From Lamellibrachia columna (taxonomy: Eukaryota > Annelida > Polychaeta > Sabellida > Siboglinidae): 64,000 nt of DNA. The position numbers were made by a program, and so were the translations under genes. Positions 1 to 11,290 of this stretch are shown piece by piece (within the stretch, counting starts at the first letter, position 1; every line of letters begins with the position of its first letter). Location: the NCBI GenBank assembly GCA_963662155.1, contig OY759263.1, forward strand, positions 41,712,084-41,776,083. The letters run 5' to 3'. The notes under the pieces were generated by a model that saw nothing but the letters and a program-made list of their open reading frames with translations, was not told the DNA's origin and searched no databases.

Positions 1-1769
1 CTCTGGCATATTCTATGTCATCATCAAATCGTGTACGTGTATTTTCGAAAATACCAAGAGGTGAAAGATCATGATAGTAAAATGTGTCACGTTCTGTACT
101 TGTCATTAACCAAATGAGATTTTATAAATACTACTAAATTCAGTGTTGCAATGTCTCATAAAGCAGTCGTTCAGTTAACCAATAAAATCGTTTTACATTC
201 TCTTTAGTACTTGCATCTAGTGCAGTTAATTACTCTTATTAATGTTAACCATTTTTCAGTAGAAAACGTGAAAAATACATTAGTCTGCAAAAATATCAAT
301 GTTTTTGAGTTAGGGCAAACCCAAAGTAATGGAGTTTTTTTTTCTTTTTGCATTGCGGATTTAATAAGCAGTCATTACTTTGCAGAATGCTGATTGTACT
401 TTCTTAATTCATCCAATATAATATTAAAACAACATAAGCTATATTCAACAAACTGTTTTCTCTAAAATCTAGGTATGTGACACAAATATCATATGAATTA
501 TGTCAATAATTTATGATCCCGATTGCCCAGAAACCTGGCAGGATCAGTTTGACCTCTGGTCGGTGATGTTTGTGGAATTTCCAGATTAATTTCAACTAAC
601 CGGATGTGGCAACCGGTGTTGTTTATTAACAGTATTACGCTCACTCGGCATTTTATGTCACTATCCTTCTAATTTGTGGAGTCGGCGAAACGTTTTATCG
701 CCAGAGTATGTGTCTGAGTTGTGAATTTAGACCAACCAGAAAACGTCGATAATTGCAACTAGTGAGAGAACAAGTAAGAACTTAGGCCTACTTCCGGAGA
801 AGACTGCAGACCTGTATGTATAGCAATGTCGAGATAACGTTTCCGAATTTAATCACTTGCGTGTGTCGCATGTGATAACTGAACGTGAATTCACTCTCAG
901 ACATTTGTTTTTATTAATTAACATCACCACATGTACGCTCGCGGAATTAAACTGAAGATTAGCGTCAATTAACCCAATTAGAGCTAACTAACCCTGAAGT
1001 AGCACCACCGTTTGTCGACTTCACTATATGTTAACATCTACGTGTATTAGACATTGCCTGTTTCTGGCTTGGCATGTTTCTTATCTACAGTTATTTGTGG
1101 ACATTTATTTCGTACTAATAAAATAAATGCCACCGACAATTTTGGCAATATTATGGCTCTTAGAGTCAATTTATAGATGAGACTCCAGTGTTGAATTTCA
1201 TCATACGTGGTATCCCTTTACACTTGCCGGACTGGGAGGACCATTTCGCTACACTGTACAGATGTGTTGAAAGTTAACCCACCCAGGGCACCGTATCTTC
1301 AACAATGGCGCGGCACGGTGGGCAATGAATCAACTAACGTCACATTCAATTGTTCACTGATACTGTACTCCTCTCCGTGACAGATTTTGGCGTCTACTCC
1401 ATTTATGGTACGATCTATCACTACTTAAACCTCGTTGTCAACGAAATCTGAACAGCTGCCTTACACTGTAACACATGCTTCATTTGTCACTGTGTGTGGG
1501 TTCCACAGTTTCCGAGTAGACCTATACTATAAGCCGACTGTAGCATGTCTCTCACCACGCTGAGTCGAATGCTCGTTTTGAAGCTTACGCAATACATAAA
1601 AGTGTATGTGAACTCACGGTTTTTATCAAAAAGATAGTTTAGTTAAATATAATATAACAAGTCAGACTTATTATTTACCATCTTCTTGTCAACCAATCAT
1701 ATTACCCTGTCCAACAAAGACATCGTCAGGTTAATACGTTGTGATTTGTTTTACTCTTCTCTGTTTTCT
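1..1769. other. No recognisable gene
   Basis: About 1.8 kb of AT-rich unique-looking sequence. The only open frame above 60 codons near the left edge (211-393, plus) has no recognisable motif and AT-rich composition. I see no RNA gene or clear mobile element. Confidence 0.5.
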
Positions 1770-1971
1770 TTAGACGCAAGGGTGTAATGGCAGCCATGCT
1801 TCAGTCCTCTGCGGTTTTCTGTTTCTTGTGCGTTTTGTGGCGGCGTTTCTTGACAGACACATCTTAACTGATTTCCTGCGTGTTCCTGTGGCATCCATCT
1901 TGATGCTTGCATTGACGTCATAGCGGAGCTCAGACGGACAGTTGATATACAAATATCCGCAGGACATAGCT
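1770..1971 (-). CDS. Possible terminal exon, unknown product
   Basis: On the minus strand a pyrimidine-poor acceptor (ACGCAG) is followed by a 66-codon open frame ending in TAA at 1770. The predicted peptide starts MSCGYLYINCPSELRYD, has three cysteines near its start and middle and a basic C-terminal half (RTRNRKPQR). It would enter with one base completing a codon, so it does not join in phase to the first-exon candidate at 4007-4123 without another exon between them. An overlapping 84-codon frame competes with it. I do not recognise the product; this may be a chance ORF. Confidence 0.2.
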
Positions 1972-2037
1972 CTGCGTTTTTGTGATCAAGAAATAAGAAG
2001 CACATTGCATGTTCTATAGCATTTGGACAACTTCAGC

Positions 2038-2602
2038 GGCAGTAAGAGGTTGTTGTGCTGTCACGTAGTAAGAGGTTGTTGTGCTGTCACGTAGTAAGTG
2101 GTTGTTGTGCTGTCACGTAGTAAGAGGTTGTTGTGCTGTCAAGTAGTAAGAGGTTGTTGTGCTGTCACGTAGTAAATGGTTGTTGTGCTTTCACGTAGTA
2201 AGAGGTTGTGCTGTCACGTAGTAAGAGGTTGTTGTGCTGTCACATAGTAAGTGGTTGTTGTGCTGTCACGTAGTAAGAGGTTGTTGTGCTGTCACGTAGT
2301 AAGTGGTTGTTGTGCTTTCACGTAGTAAGAGGTTGTGCTGTCATGTAGTAAGACGTTGTTGTGCTGTCACGTAGTAAGTGGTTGTTGTGCTGTCACGTAG
2401 TAAGAGGTTGTGCTGTCACGTAGTAAGAGGTTGTTGTGCTGTCACATAGTAAGTGGTTGTTGTGCTGTCACGTAGTAAGAGGTTGTTGTGCTGTCACGTA
2501 GTAAGTGGTTGTTGTGCTTTCACGTAGTAAGAGGTTGTGCTGTCATGTAGTAAGTGGCTGTTGTGCTGTCACGTAGTAAGTGGTTGTTGTGCTGTCACGT
2601 AG
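2038..2602. repeat. 26-bp minisatellite
   Basis: About 22 tandem copies of a 26-bp unit, GTAGTAAGAGGTTGTTGTGC followed by TGTCAC, with variants (AAGAGG/AAGTGG, CACG/CACA/CATG) and several copies shortened by 3 bp (one GTT missing). The variant pattern repeats at about 200 bp, suggesting block-wise expansion. No open frame is maintained. Confidence 0.9.
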
Positions 2603-2839
2603 GGTCTACCAGTGGATATGCGTGTTTTCTTTTTGTTAATACCACTGCGATGTTTTCTAATGTAGTGTGTTTCACTTCGCCTCACACTAATTTGTTTAAT
2701 GGCGTACGTGTTTAATGGCGTACATGTTTAATAGCGTACATGTTCGTAATGGGGGCTAGACACTTATTATTCGTCAAGAAGATGAAGGTTCCAATTTATT
2801 AGATACTTTAATTGTTTTAACTATAAAATTACCTGGTTC

Positions 2840-3270
2840 AGGGGTGTCCGCAGTTTTTTGTAGTGGACGGGGTGGGGGCAAAACATGTTGTGATAACATG
2901 TCATTTCGACGAGAAATCTTTACATTTACTACCAAAATGTCCATTTTCAACGGGCAGTATATCATTTGTTAACAAATACACTAAATAATATAATTATATC
3001 AACTAGAAAACAATCTAACATATTGACCGTGCAGACATGTTTATTGAAACACACTTCAAAATATAATGTGACCATCTCTTTATGAATATCGACCTAGCCG
3101 TTCGGATGTAAACATGATCTTCGAGTCGAAACATTCAAATTATTTTGATAACGGTCAAATTATATTAATAATTATAGGGGTCCATTAATTATAGAACAGT
3201 TTATACTATGTCTAACATGATTGTACGACGACAAATGATCAGACTTTTAAAACTGCTTCGTCAACTGATT
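2840..3270. repeat. Dispersed repeat, copy also near 63.1-63.3 kb
   Basis: The segment around 3085-3165, containing TCGAGTCGAAACATTCAAAT and ATAACGGTCAAAT, reappears in reverse orientation at about 63,160-63,265. A G-rich stretch (2848-2880) precedes it and a G-rich stretch (62,955-62,985) also lies beside the other copy. No ORF or terminal repeat is obvious, so the element class is unknown. Confidence 0.5.
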
Positions 3271-3354
3271 TAGCCTATCGCAATTCTGATTCACTGGTGT
3301 CCAAATATGTAGTGTGTGAATAGTTTATGTAACATCCGCAATCGAGTTAATAAA

Positions 3355-3730
3355 AAATGCCTATTTTTTTCAATCATCGAAAGAATTGACTTCAGTCGTT
3401 AGATCTGGTAAGGATCAAAATAGTGGATATCCAAAATGGTAAACACTGTGTGGGTCAATACTGATCATGGGCGTGACTTCCATCCTCTCGCCGATCACAT
3501 GACAAAGTTACGAAATTTCACTAAGGAAGAAATTCTAGATTTTTCAGCATTTCGAGTTTCACTTCAGTTTATGCTTGAACAAGCTTTAACTGATTAAATA
3601 GTTTGTCTGACGATTTCACACCAAAAAAAATACATACAAAAGTTGCAAAAACGAGCTAGCATGTTGCAGTGGATACTAGGTAGGTTTGGTTTTTCGCAAA
3701 ATTTATTTGAAATGAGACTAGCAAAACAAT
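3355..3730. repeat. Dispersed repeat, inverted copy at 44.27-44.64 kb
   Basis: This segment is reverse-complementary, with scattered mismatches, to about 44,275-44,640. Shared blocks include GGGCGTGACTTCCATCCTCT, TTTGTCTGATGATTT-type and CATGT..GTAGTGGATA-type stretches. A third partial copy lies at about 40,690-40,790. No coding potential or target duplication is visible. Confidence 0.65.
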
Positions 3731-4006
3731 CGAACTGATTAAGCACCTTTAACCTTTAAAAACATTTCTTTTCGTTCAGTACCGTTAATGATTCTGACTT
3801 GTGGCCATTGGTAGTGATCTTAGTTAATTACAACAGTGAACACATATATAGTCCTACGTATGAACATACACCTGGACATTGATTACTAATGCTTACCATT
3901 CTATTTAAAGGTTAACAACCTGCCATACACAAAGACGGTGTCAGACAGTTGACATTAATTCTCAGCGGTGGGATGTTAAAAACATTAATCAATGAGGAGG
4001 ACTTAC

Positions 4007-4123
4007 TTGTAGTCTCGTAAATTTCGAAGATTGGATCGAGGTAGTAACGACGGGTAAAACGGCAACCACGGCTGATATGAATCGTCCTAGGGTAACGACG
4101 TGCTGCTGTCTTCTTTCAGGCAT
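4007..4123 (-). CDS. Possible first coding exon with signal/anchor sequence
   Basis: ATG at 4121-4123 (context ACAATGC) opens a 39-codon frame that ends exactly at a consensus donor (CTACAA|GTAAGT), exit phase 0. The peptide begins MPERRQQHVVTLGRF and continues into a hydrophobic stretch (ISAVVAVLPVVTT), which fits a signal peptide or membrane anchor. Upstream on the same strand are a TTTAAA-like element and a CCAAT box (about 4170-4190). No downstream exon that joins in phase was found between here and the left edge, so the gene is unproven and its function unknown. Confidence 0.3.
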
Positions 4124-4129
4124 TGTCCG

Positions 4130-4260
4130 AGGCCTCCCCACTGGCTCGGGCGGGTGTTTTAAAGGGAATGTACAAGGATTTTCATTGGTTAATTGACACG
4201 CAGCTGGTTGGGGGTTTCGCATAATAAAAATGCCCAAACACTCTGGATTTTTCGATCTTA
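4130..4260 (-). promoter_or_regulatory. Possible promoter with CCAAT box
   Basis: Upstream of the candidate exon at 4007-4123, the minus strand reads AACCAATGAAAATCC around 4175-4190 and CCCTTTAAAACACC around 4155-4168. The segment is locally GC-rich compared with its flanks. This is motif evidence only. Confidence 0.2.
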
Positions 4261-4504
4261 CAGTACATCTAAACAAACAATACTTCATGTTTTAGTTTGT
4301 ATTACTGCAATGTATTTAGTTGTTTATTTCCCGTCAGAAATAGCATAATGCGGATATTTTACAGACCAATAAACCAGCCAATGAAAAACGTTTTATTTCA
4401 CCTTCAAATGAGACGGTTTATTGGTCGGTCATTGGTACGAAGTGGTCTCTACATATGTCGCAAAACGCACATTTCTAATAATTCATCGCTAAATCGTATA
4501 CGTA

Positions 4505-4790
4505 GGGGAGACCGGGGTTAGTTGGTACAATTTTCAGTTAAAGTCACTTTTTTTTTTAAAGTATGTTAGATGCATTATTTATGTCAACGTATATATTAAA
4601 TTTATTATTCGTGTTAATAAAATGCACTGTACAATTGCTATTCCGTAACGTTGTTAGGTAGATATTTGAAAGTTTCCCAGGCGCGGTCGACTGTAACAAC
4701 TAGCCACGTAATCGGGGGAAAGTTGTTACTTCGTACGGGAACGTTGTTACAGTAAATAACTCGTGGATCGCAAAGCAAGTGTCAGTCGTA
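4505..4790. repeat. Dispersed repeat ending GGGGAGACCGGGG
   Basis: The segment begins AGGGGAGACCGGGGTTAGTT and runs through GTAACAACTAGCC and GTTGTTACTTCGTACGG. A diverged reverse-complement copy fills 40,330-40,622 and another copy of the end is at 55,499-55,560. Related ends (CCCCTGCCTCCCCTAC) occur in the tandem units near 9,180 and 11,775. It looks like a non-autonomous DNA transposon family, but no terminal inverted pair or target duplication was found. Confidence 0.55.
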
Positions 4791-5079
4791 CATGTTTAAC
4801 AAGATTTAACAAGATTTGCCATCCAAGCCAAAGGCCCAGATGGCAAGTGGACAAGGAAGCCATTGGCTTATCGAGAGTCCAACAATGTTCATCTACTTAT
4901 AGCCCGCCCTCCTGAGATATGTGTCAACCTTGTTTTTAAACATATTCACGCTGCTAGCAGTTACACAATCTGTAGACAATTTGTTCCATTCATTTATTGT
5001 CCTCTGTGAGAACGAGTGCTTCCTGATGTCCAATCTACATTGATCCTTTACTAATTACTAATTTTACTAATTACTAATT

Positions 5080-6012
5080 TTACCTCATGCCCTCTAGTTC
5101 TGCTATCCTCTTGAGTGAGAAAAACATATTTCTATCAATATTTTCATACCCATTCAATATCTTAAAAACTTCAATCTGATCTCCTCTTAACCTCCTTGTC
5201 TCTAGAGTTGTTAAACCACATTCTTTCAGGCGTTCTTCATAACTAAGGTCTCTCAGTTCTGGAATCATTTTAGTTGCTCTCCTTTGTATGCGTTCAAGCG
5301 TATCTATATCCTTCTTACGATATGGTCTCCATGCTTGTATACAGTATTCTAAATGAGGTCTAACTATTGCTTTATAAAGAGGTATAATTAACTTTTTTCC
5401 CTTGTATGTTATGTTTCTTCTAATCAATCCAAGAATTTGATTACCCTTTGAAGCTGCAATACCACACTGCTCTGAAACTTTCATATCAGCGCTTATTGTA
5501 ACTCCTAAGTCCTTTTCTTTTACAGTAGTACCCAGAACAGTATCTCCCATTTTATAGTTTACATTCAAGTTCCCATGTCCTGTATGTAGGCATTTACATT
5601 TCCCAAAATTGAACAACATCTGCCATTTCTCAGACCATTTCACTAATCTGTCTAGATCGTTTTGTAAATGTTGTTTATCACCATCAGTATTAACCTTTCT
5701 AAACAGTTTTGTGTCATCCGCAAATTTCAGTACGTTACTTGTTATACTGTCGTCCAAGTCATTGATATAAATTAAGAATAATATAAGTCCTAATACTGAT
5801 CCTTGAGGTACCCCACTCAAAACCGATTTCCAATTTGAAACTTCTCCATCAACTACAACTCGTTGTCTTCTGTCAGTCAGCCATTGTTCTATCCAGTCAG
5901 TTATGCTATCCCCGATACCATGGGCTTTTAATTTAAGTAGTAATCTTTGATGTGGCACTTTGTCAAAAGCTTTCTGAAAATCTAAGTAGATAATATCTAC
6001 TGGTGATCCCAC
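5080..6012 (-). pseudogene. CR1 ORF2, reverse transcriptase C-terminal part
   Basis: 310 open codons beginning in the frame after a frameshift; the first codon is GTG, so this is a continuation rather than a true start. It carries the reverse transcriptase palm motifs: LDFQKAFDKVPHQ (motif A), SGVPQGSVLG (motif B) and FADDTKL (motif C, catalytic DD), then the thumb and the HLEYCIQAW..ERIQRRA region typical of CR1. One base is missing near 5110 relative to the copy at 21.4 kb, so the frame ends early at 5080 and about 60 C-terminal residues are out of frame. Confidence 0.9.
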
Positions 6013-7786
6013 GTCTATCCACTGTGATTTCTTCCAAAAAACATAACATATTTGTTAAGCATGACCTCGCTTTAAGGAATCCATGTTGAGATGAATTTAA
6101 TAATTTATGCTTAACGAGGAAGTCCACCATATGGTCTTTAATTAACCTTTCTAATAATTTACAAATCACTGACGTTAAACTCACTGGTCTGTAATTCTCT
6201 GACTTATTTCTCGAACCCTTTTTAAATAATGGTATGATGTTTGCTTCTTTCCATTCAAACGGAACAACTCCCTCTTTTAATGACAAGTTGAATACTCTTG
6301 CAAGTGGTATACTGATTTGTTCTACTCTTTCCATTAGTAATTTTGAAGGAATCCCATCCACTCCCGGTGATTTGTTATCCTTCATTGCCTTTATTTTCTT
6401 AGCTACCAATTCTGGAGTTACAACTAACGGACCTAAATAGTCAGATTTAGCCCCCTGAAATTTAGCATCAGCAACTGGTAATGAACTAATATCTTCTTTG
6501 GTAAACACTGAACTGAAGTAACCATTTAGGTCTTCCGCCATTAAAAACCCCTGTGATATTATATTTTCAGCACTGTCTTCTAGAGGTCCAACCTTGTCTT
6601 GTACGTTTTGTTTACTCCTGACATATGCATAAAAACTCTTGCTGTCATTTTTTATGTTACATGCTAGTTTTTGCTCATAGCTTCTTTTAGATTGTCTGAT
6701 TTCAGTTGTAGCTGCATTAAGTGCCTCTTTGTATTTTGCATAGTCTTCGTCCTTTCTGGTACGCCTATAAACCCTCCACATAGTTTGTTTTAGCATTATT
6801 TTTCTAATAGCCTCTTTTGACAAGTGTTTCTTTCTACACCGTTTTCCTTGTTTTTGGAAGGGAACAAATTTATCGATGATACTCTCAATTTCATATTTAA
6901 AAATATTCCAACATTCAATTGCGGTCTTATTCATCAGCATGTTATTCCAATCTAGCTTTGCTAAGTATTTTCTCATATCTTTGTAGTTACCTTTGTGGAA
7001 GTTTCTCTTGTACGTTTTCTTATTTTTACTTTCTGATTTTACATTGATGTCAAAATGTATTTGATTATGGTCACTATTACCCAATGGTTCAAATATTTTT
7101 ACATTGTCCACTAATTCTTTTTGTGATGACAAAACTATATCTAATATATTTTCTCCCCTGGTTGGTTCTAGTACGTGCTGAGTAAGAAAGCTATCCTGGA
7201 TTAAAAATAGAAATTGTTGGTCCTCAATCCCTGTGCTCTCTAGAGAATTCCATTGTATGTGTCCATGGTTAAAATCTCCCATTATGATACATTCCCCTTT
7301 ATTAACTTCCTTTATAGCGTTTTTTATTTTTGTGTTGTCCTCTTCGTTTATGTTTGGACTTCGGTAAACTAATCCAATAGTTAATTTTGAATTTCCTGAA
7401 ACAATTTTGCACCAAACAGCTTCATCGCAATCTGCTTCCCTTTCTAGTTTTATTTCATAAGCCTGAATAGATTCTTTAACATATAAAATAACTCCCCCGC
7501 CCCTTCTTCTTATTCGATCTTTCCTAAACATTACATATCCTGTCAGTCCTAATTCAGCATCTGTTATATCTATGTTGGCCCATGATTCAGTTATACCAAT
7601 TATGTGAGGGTCAATATCTTCTACCATAATGTTTAATTCGTTTTTCTTATTTACTATGCTCCTTGCATTTAAACATACGCATCTATAACCTTTTTCAGAG
7701 ATGTTTTTCGGATGATTTGATATTGGTTTATCTGTGCTAGTGGCCTCTTGTTCTGCTTGAGACACCTCTAGGTAACCCCCCTGCAC
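5963..7786 (-). pseudogene. CR1 ORF2, endonuclease and start of reverse transcriptase
   Basis: 607 open codons. The N-terminal 230 residues are an apurinic-type endonuclease with LNARSIVNKK, ITESW, GGGVILYVK, MGDFNH and GNSDHNQIHFD motifs; after a linker the reverse transcriptase fingers begin (SPGVDGIPSKLL, NYRPVSLTSVICKLLERLI, QHGFLKARSCLTN). The frame has no ATG near its start: it is open back into the end of ORF1, and its first codon in a start context is GTG. Compared with the 21.4-kb copy, two bases are missing near 6022-6026, which shifts the frame. Confidence 0.9.
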
Positions 7787-7788
7787 TT

Positions 7789-8700
7789 CTAGTTTAAAGA
7801 ATGTTTACTTCCAAAAATATTTGTCATTGTACCCAAGTCACTATCTACTGCTGCTGAAAGTTTGTCCGCGAATACTGCTGCACCTTTTCCACTTAAATGA
7901 AGCCCATCCTTCATGTACATATCAGCCCTCCCAACACAACTTCCCCATAAATCCACCTTCCTCTTCCCTACATAGCTTTTGGACTAACATGTTAATTGCC
8001 ATCCCCCGACAATTTCGATATTTGTGACCCCTCCTGCCCATTACAGGTAAAATCCCTGACAGTATTACCTGCTCAACCCGCGTCTGTTTTAGTGTTCTGA
8101 CCAACTGCCTATATTTCCTAACTATGGCAGTTGTACCCTCCCTCTCTACGTTATTTGTCCCTACGTGTACTAAAACAGATCCACCCTTACCCGAGCATAC
8201 GATGTTTTTTACCCTCTCAGTTATCGCCTCTATTTTGGCTCCAGGCAAGCAGACCACCACATCATCTCCCTTGTTTAAGACTCTGTCGGTCTTCCTAACT
8301 ATCGAATCCCCCACAATCACCCTCGCTCTCTTCCTCACCCCCTCTATCACTGCTGCAGAATAACTCTTCCGTTCGATCCCCTCCATCACATTCTGTCCTG
8401 ACCCCTTCCCTCCTGTCTCCTTCGCTCCTGTCTCCCCCACTTCCCACTCCTTTGCTCTTGTCTCTCCCACTCCCCTCTCCTTCACTCCAGTTGTTTTCCC
8501 TCCCGTCTCCCCCACTCCCTTCTCCTTCCCTCCTGTCTCCCTACTCCCCTCTCCTTCTCTCCGGTTGTCTTCCCTCCCGTTCCTTTCCTTCCCGTCTCCT
8601 TACGTCCTGTCTCCCTACGACCTGTCACCTTCCCTCCTCTCAGCTTCCTCCCAGGCTGCGGTGAGTTCTCCCTAGCATCTCTTGTGTCTTTCCCCACTTT
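7789..8700 (-). pseudogene. CR1 ORF1, SGNH-hydrolase-like protein
   Basis: ORF1 starts with a low-complexity region (about 8400-8690) of repeated ETGGK/TGRK-type residues encoded by a pyrimidine-rich minisatellite-like stretch on the plus strand. It then shows SGNH-hydrolase landmarks: VIVGDSIV (nucleophile Ser block), VHVGTNN (block III) and, in another frame, KDGLHLSGKG (catalytic Asp/His block). The last block is separated from the rest by a one-base insertion near 7960, and the frame ends at TAG 7789-7791. Esterase domains are known in ORF1 of some CR1 elements. The true start cannot be fixed. Confidence 0.8.
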
Positions 8701-8745
8701 ATCATCTACTGTTCCCCCACCGGAACTACTGTTACTGTCATTACA

Positions 8746-9316
8746 TTAATTGGGTTATACACACATATGCATCTTATACACAGAGTGCATAACAATGGCA
8801 CTCATTCCTCGGATTCTTAGAAAACAATTAATTGTGAATGGGATATAAATTCTTGAATAATGTAAGAAATAATGGCTGCCAATATATTATATGTGATGCG
8901 ACTTCTACTTGATTGAATGCTACAAACACGTACACGCACACGTACACGAAACATAAAAATGGCTGCGAGAGATGATATTATCTGGGCACAGCCAGAACAG
9001 TCTTAAATGGTTAAACAGTAATTTTTTACACACCTCATCAATTTCGTCTTCTTAATTCCCGATGTTTGGACAGTTTGTCCGCTGGTGGACTTCCAACCAA
9101 CTACTGTCGATGGTGACTCCGTGTGTGTGTGCTAAGTTTTCGTAAAACAACTTTGTAAAACATGCCCCTGTACACAACTAGCCCCTGCCTCCCCTACGTT
9201 CCTTTTAACGGAGTAGGTTTTAAACTGATAGATAATGTCTTGTAATCCCGTAGTGTCCCAACTTCCCTTGGGGAAGAACGCATTCATCACATTCAACAAT
9301 CATATTAACAGAAATC
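8746..9316. other. Intergenic; partial copy of tandem-unit sequence
   Basis: No gene. From about 9,030 the sequence (TTCCCGATGTTTGGACAG.., GTCCGCTGGTGGACTTCC) is homologous to 11,640-11,860 and 18,990-19,085 and so belongs to the left part of the tandem array. A short CACGTACACG run lies near 8,930-8,950. Confidence 0.5.
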
Positions 9317-10220
9317 CCACAGGATATTTCAAATACAAATATCCAGCAATAGTTTACTAACAAATCAGACAAAATATCGAGCTTAATAATATTTTATTGC
9401 CATACATAATACTGCAATGTCTTAAATAATAACGTATGCATGCGTGTCACCGAACGTCATGCTGGGTTCAGCTTCGGCAATAGTCGCGAACATAACATAT
9501 GACAAAACACGGCTCAAAATCAGTTGACATGTGATATATCTCAGTTCGTGCGCAACATTTGAGTAATACGAAATCAAAATGCACGGCTTCAGTTGTATAT
9601 CAACACGTTTGGAGTCCGGAAACTGCGACGATCCTGCTGCTACTGATTGCCAGAATTCGGACTGTCAACGAACCCGACTTAGCCATGACGACCTGCCAAC
9701 TGTACCGGGAAGAGGCGTCTGTCGGATCTTTTTCTGACGCTCTGGACGAATGAGGACATCAGATGCTGCTTACCGCTCTCGTATCGACGCACGAGTATCG
9801 TCACGTGATATGTTGGTCTTGTTCTCATGAAGTGTCACAAATATTTCAAACGTTTTCGGTGTGAAATACATCACACGGGAGCATGTTCACTGAGTTCACC
9901 GTTGGTTATGAATAGGTTCACTCTCCACATTCATGTCCGAGTGCTTGCCACCGAACGACAGGAACGATGATGATGTGTTTGCAATGTCGTACGAGATTCA
10001 CAGATACCTCAGCCAATCAAGAGCGCGAAGCTCGTCACTTGCGCTACCTGCGTGGATGGGTTGCTGAGTGGCTGTGTGGCTGCGTGCTACCGCACGACGC
10101 GACGATCTTGCGAAATCGGCTACAGCCGCCGATCATTCATTCGGACCTTCCGACGTTCCAGTCTCTCCGGACGTTGACTGTCACCGACGCACTTGACCGC
10201 ATTGTCACGTGGTGCGCGCT

Positions 10221-10460
10221 TCAGTCAACCTCTGACGCGTATCTGAGTCGCGAATAATAGCAGTCCTTGATAACGACTCCCCGCAGGTATCTAAACGTTA
10301 GATATTTAGCATAAACATACTGGTGCGGTGTCACCCTGCTACGCTCAGACTTATTCACCCGCCGACCTATACTCTGGGTGGGTTCCGATGGTGCTGCCTT
10401 CCCGCCAGAGTTCAATAACCACTGCGTCGCGCATACTAATTGGCACACGAAGCAAAACAT
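10221..10460 (-). CDS. Conserved 79-codon ORF in tandem unit, copy 1
   Basis: A complete minus-strand ORF beginning MFCFVCQLVCATQWLL and ending SRLRYASEVD. The 240 bases are identical in copies 1 and 2; copy 3 differs at one position and copy 4 at two, and both changes are silent in this frame (Glu GAG/GAA, Thr ACA/ACT). Surrounding parts of the unit have diverged more. The first 16 residues are moderately hydrophobic. I do not recognise the product. High conservation continues beyond the ORF to about 10,560, so non-coding constraint or gene conversion would also fit. Confidence 0.3.
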   Translation of the reverse strand: MFCFVCQLVCATQWLLNSGGKAAPSEPTQSIGRRVNKSERSRVTPHQYVYAKYLTFRYLRGVVIKDCYYSRLRYASEVD

Positions 10461-11089
10461 TTTCTCAACTTTTTCAAACAGTAGTCAGTGTAGATACTGA
10501 TTACGCAATATGTCTTTTCATGTATTTGTGATGTCATAAATGTCACGTGATAAACCACTTCCGCTGACGGACCCTGAGTTTTTGCTTGTAAATCGGCCAC
10601 ATAGAGTAGCATATGTTTTTTTAACCGACGATTTCATAAAGGACTTGAAAACACAACCAACAAGTATACCAGACAGTTGACACCGTTATCGATGTTATTA
10701 AAAACATCAAGCAAATTTCCCACGTAGCGACATCTAGTGATTATTGTTGAATTAGCGGTGAGCGGAGGTGACCGGAAACTTCCCGGCGTACTTTGTCGCA
10801 ATCAATCTGTTCACTGGGGAAAGATCATTAGTTTACTTCCATGTTCATGGCATACAAATAAAGTGTCATTGATTTAGAGACGGTCCCCACTTTCGAGGAT
10901 TTTTGCATCCTAACGCATAGTTTCTGAACAGGGAAAGGTTATATTTGCAGACATTTCATTGAATGAAACAAACACGTACACGCACACACGCACACGTACA
11001 CGCACACGCGCACACGTACATGAACATCCACATTTCAATGTATCGTGCAATATTTACTAATTACACAAATAGGGCTGTGTCAATGCAAT

Positions 11090-11290
11090 TTTATAAGATT
11101 TAACAAGATTGCCAGACAAGTTGTATACAGGGCAAGTTTGTCTACAAAGGCAAAACACCTAAATGGTAAGTAGACAAGGAAGCCATTGGCTTAATGAGAG
11201 TCCAACAATTTTTTATTTATGTGTAACCCACCCTTCTGAAATAGTTGTTTATTGTGTTTGACGCTGCTAGCATTCACAGTGCTGTTCATA
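11090..11290 (-). mobile_element. CR1 3' fragment in tandem unit, copy 1
   Basis: Diverged match to the CR1 3' end at 4797-4990: the shared order is TTTAACAAGATT, a block around AGACAAGGAAGCCATTGGC, GAGAGTCCAACAAT, ACCCACCCTTCTGAAAT and GACGCTGCTAGCA. It holds only 3' UTR and the last codons. The same fragment recurs in copies 2 and 3, so it was part of the unit before duplication. Confidence 0.75.

Larger units (their letters stand above)
4797..8745 (-). mobile_element. CR1-type LINE, near full length, inactivated
   Basis: A non-LTR retrotransposon read on the minus strand. From 8745 leftwards it has an ORF1 with an SGNH-hydrolase (esterase) domain, an ORF2 with an apurinic-type endonuclease and reverse transcriptase, and a short 3' UTR ending in a duplicated ATCTTGTTAA motif (4797-4822). 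The architecture matches CR1-clade LINEs. The second copy at 21,371-22,737 shares this 3' end and is nearly identical over the reverse transcriptase, so the family has been recently active. This copy has frameshifts in both ORFs. No target duplication is evident. Confidence 0.9.

Noticed and set aside
2038..2602. Possible CRISPR-like array because of regular 26-bp repeats
   Set aside because: There are no unique spacers; units are directly tandem, and the DNA is animal.
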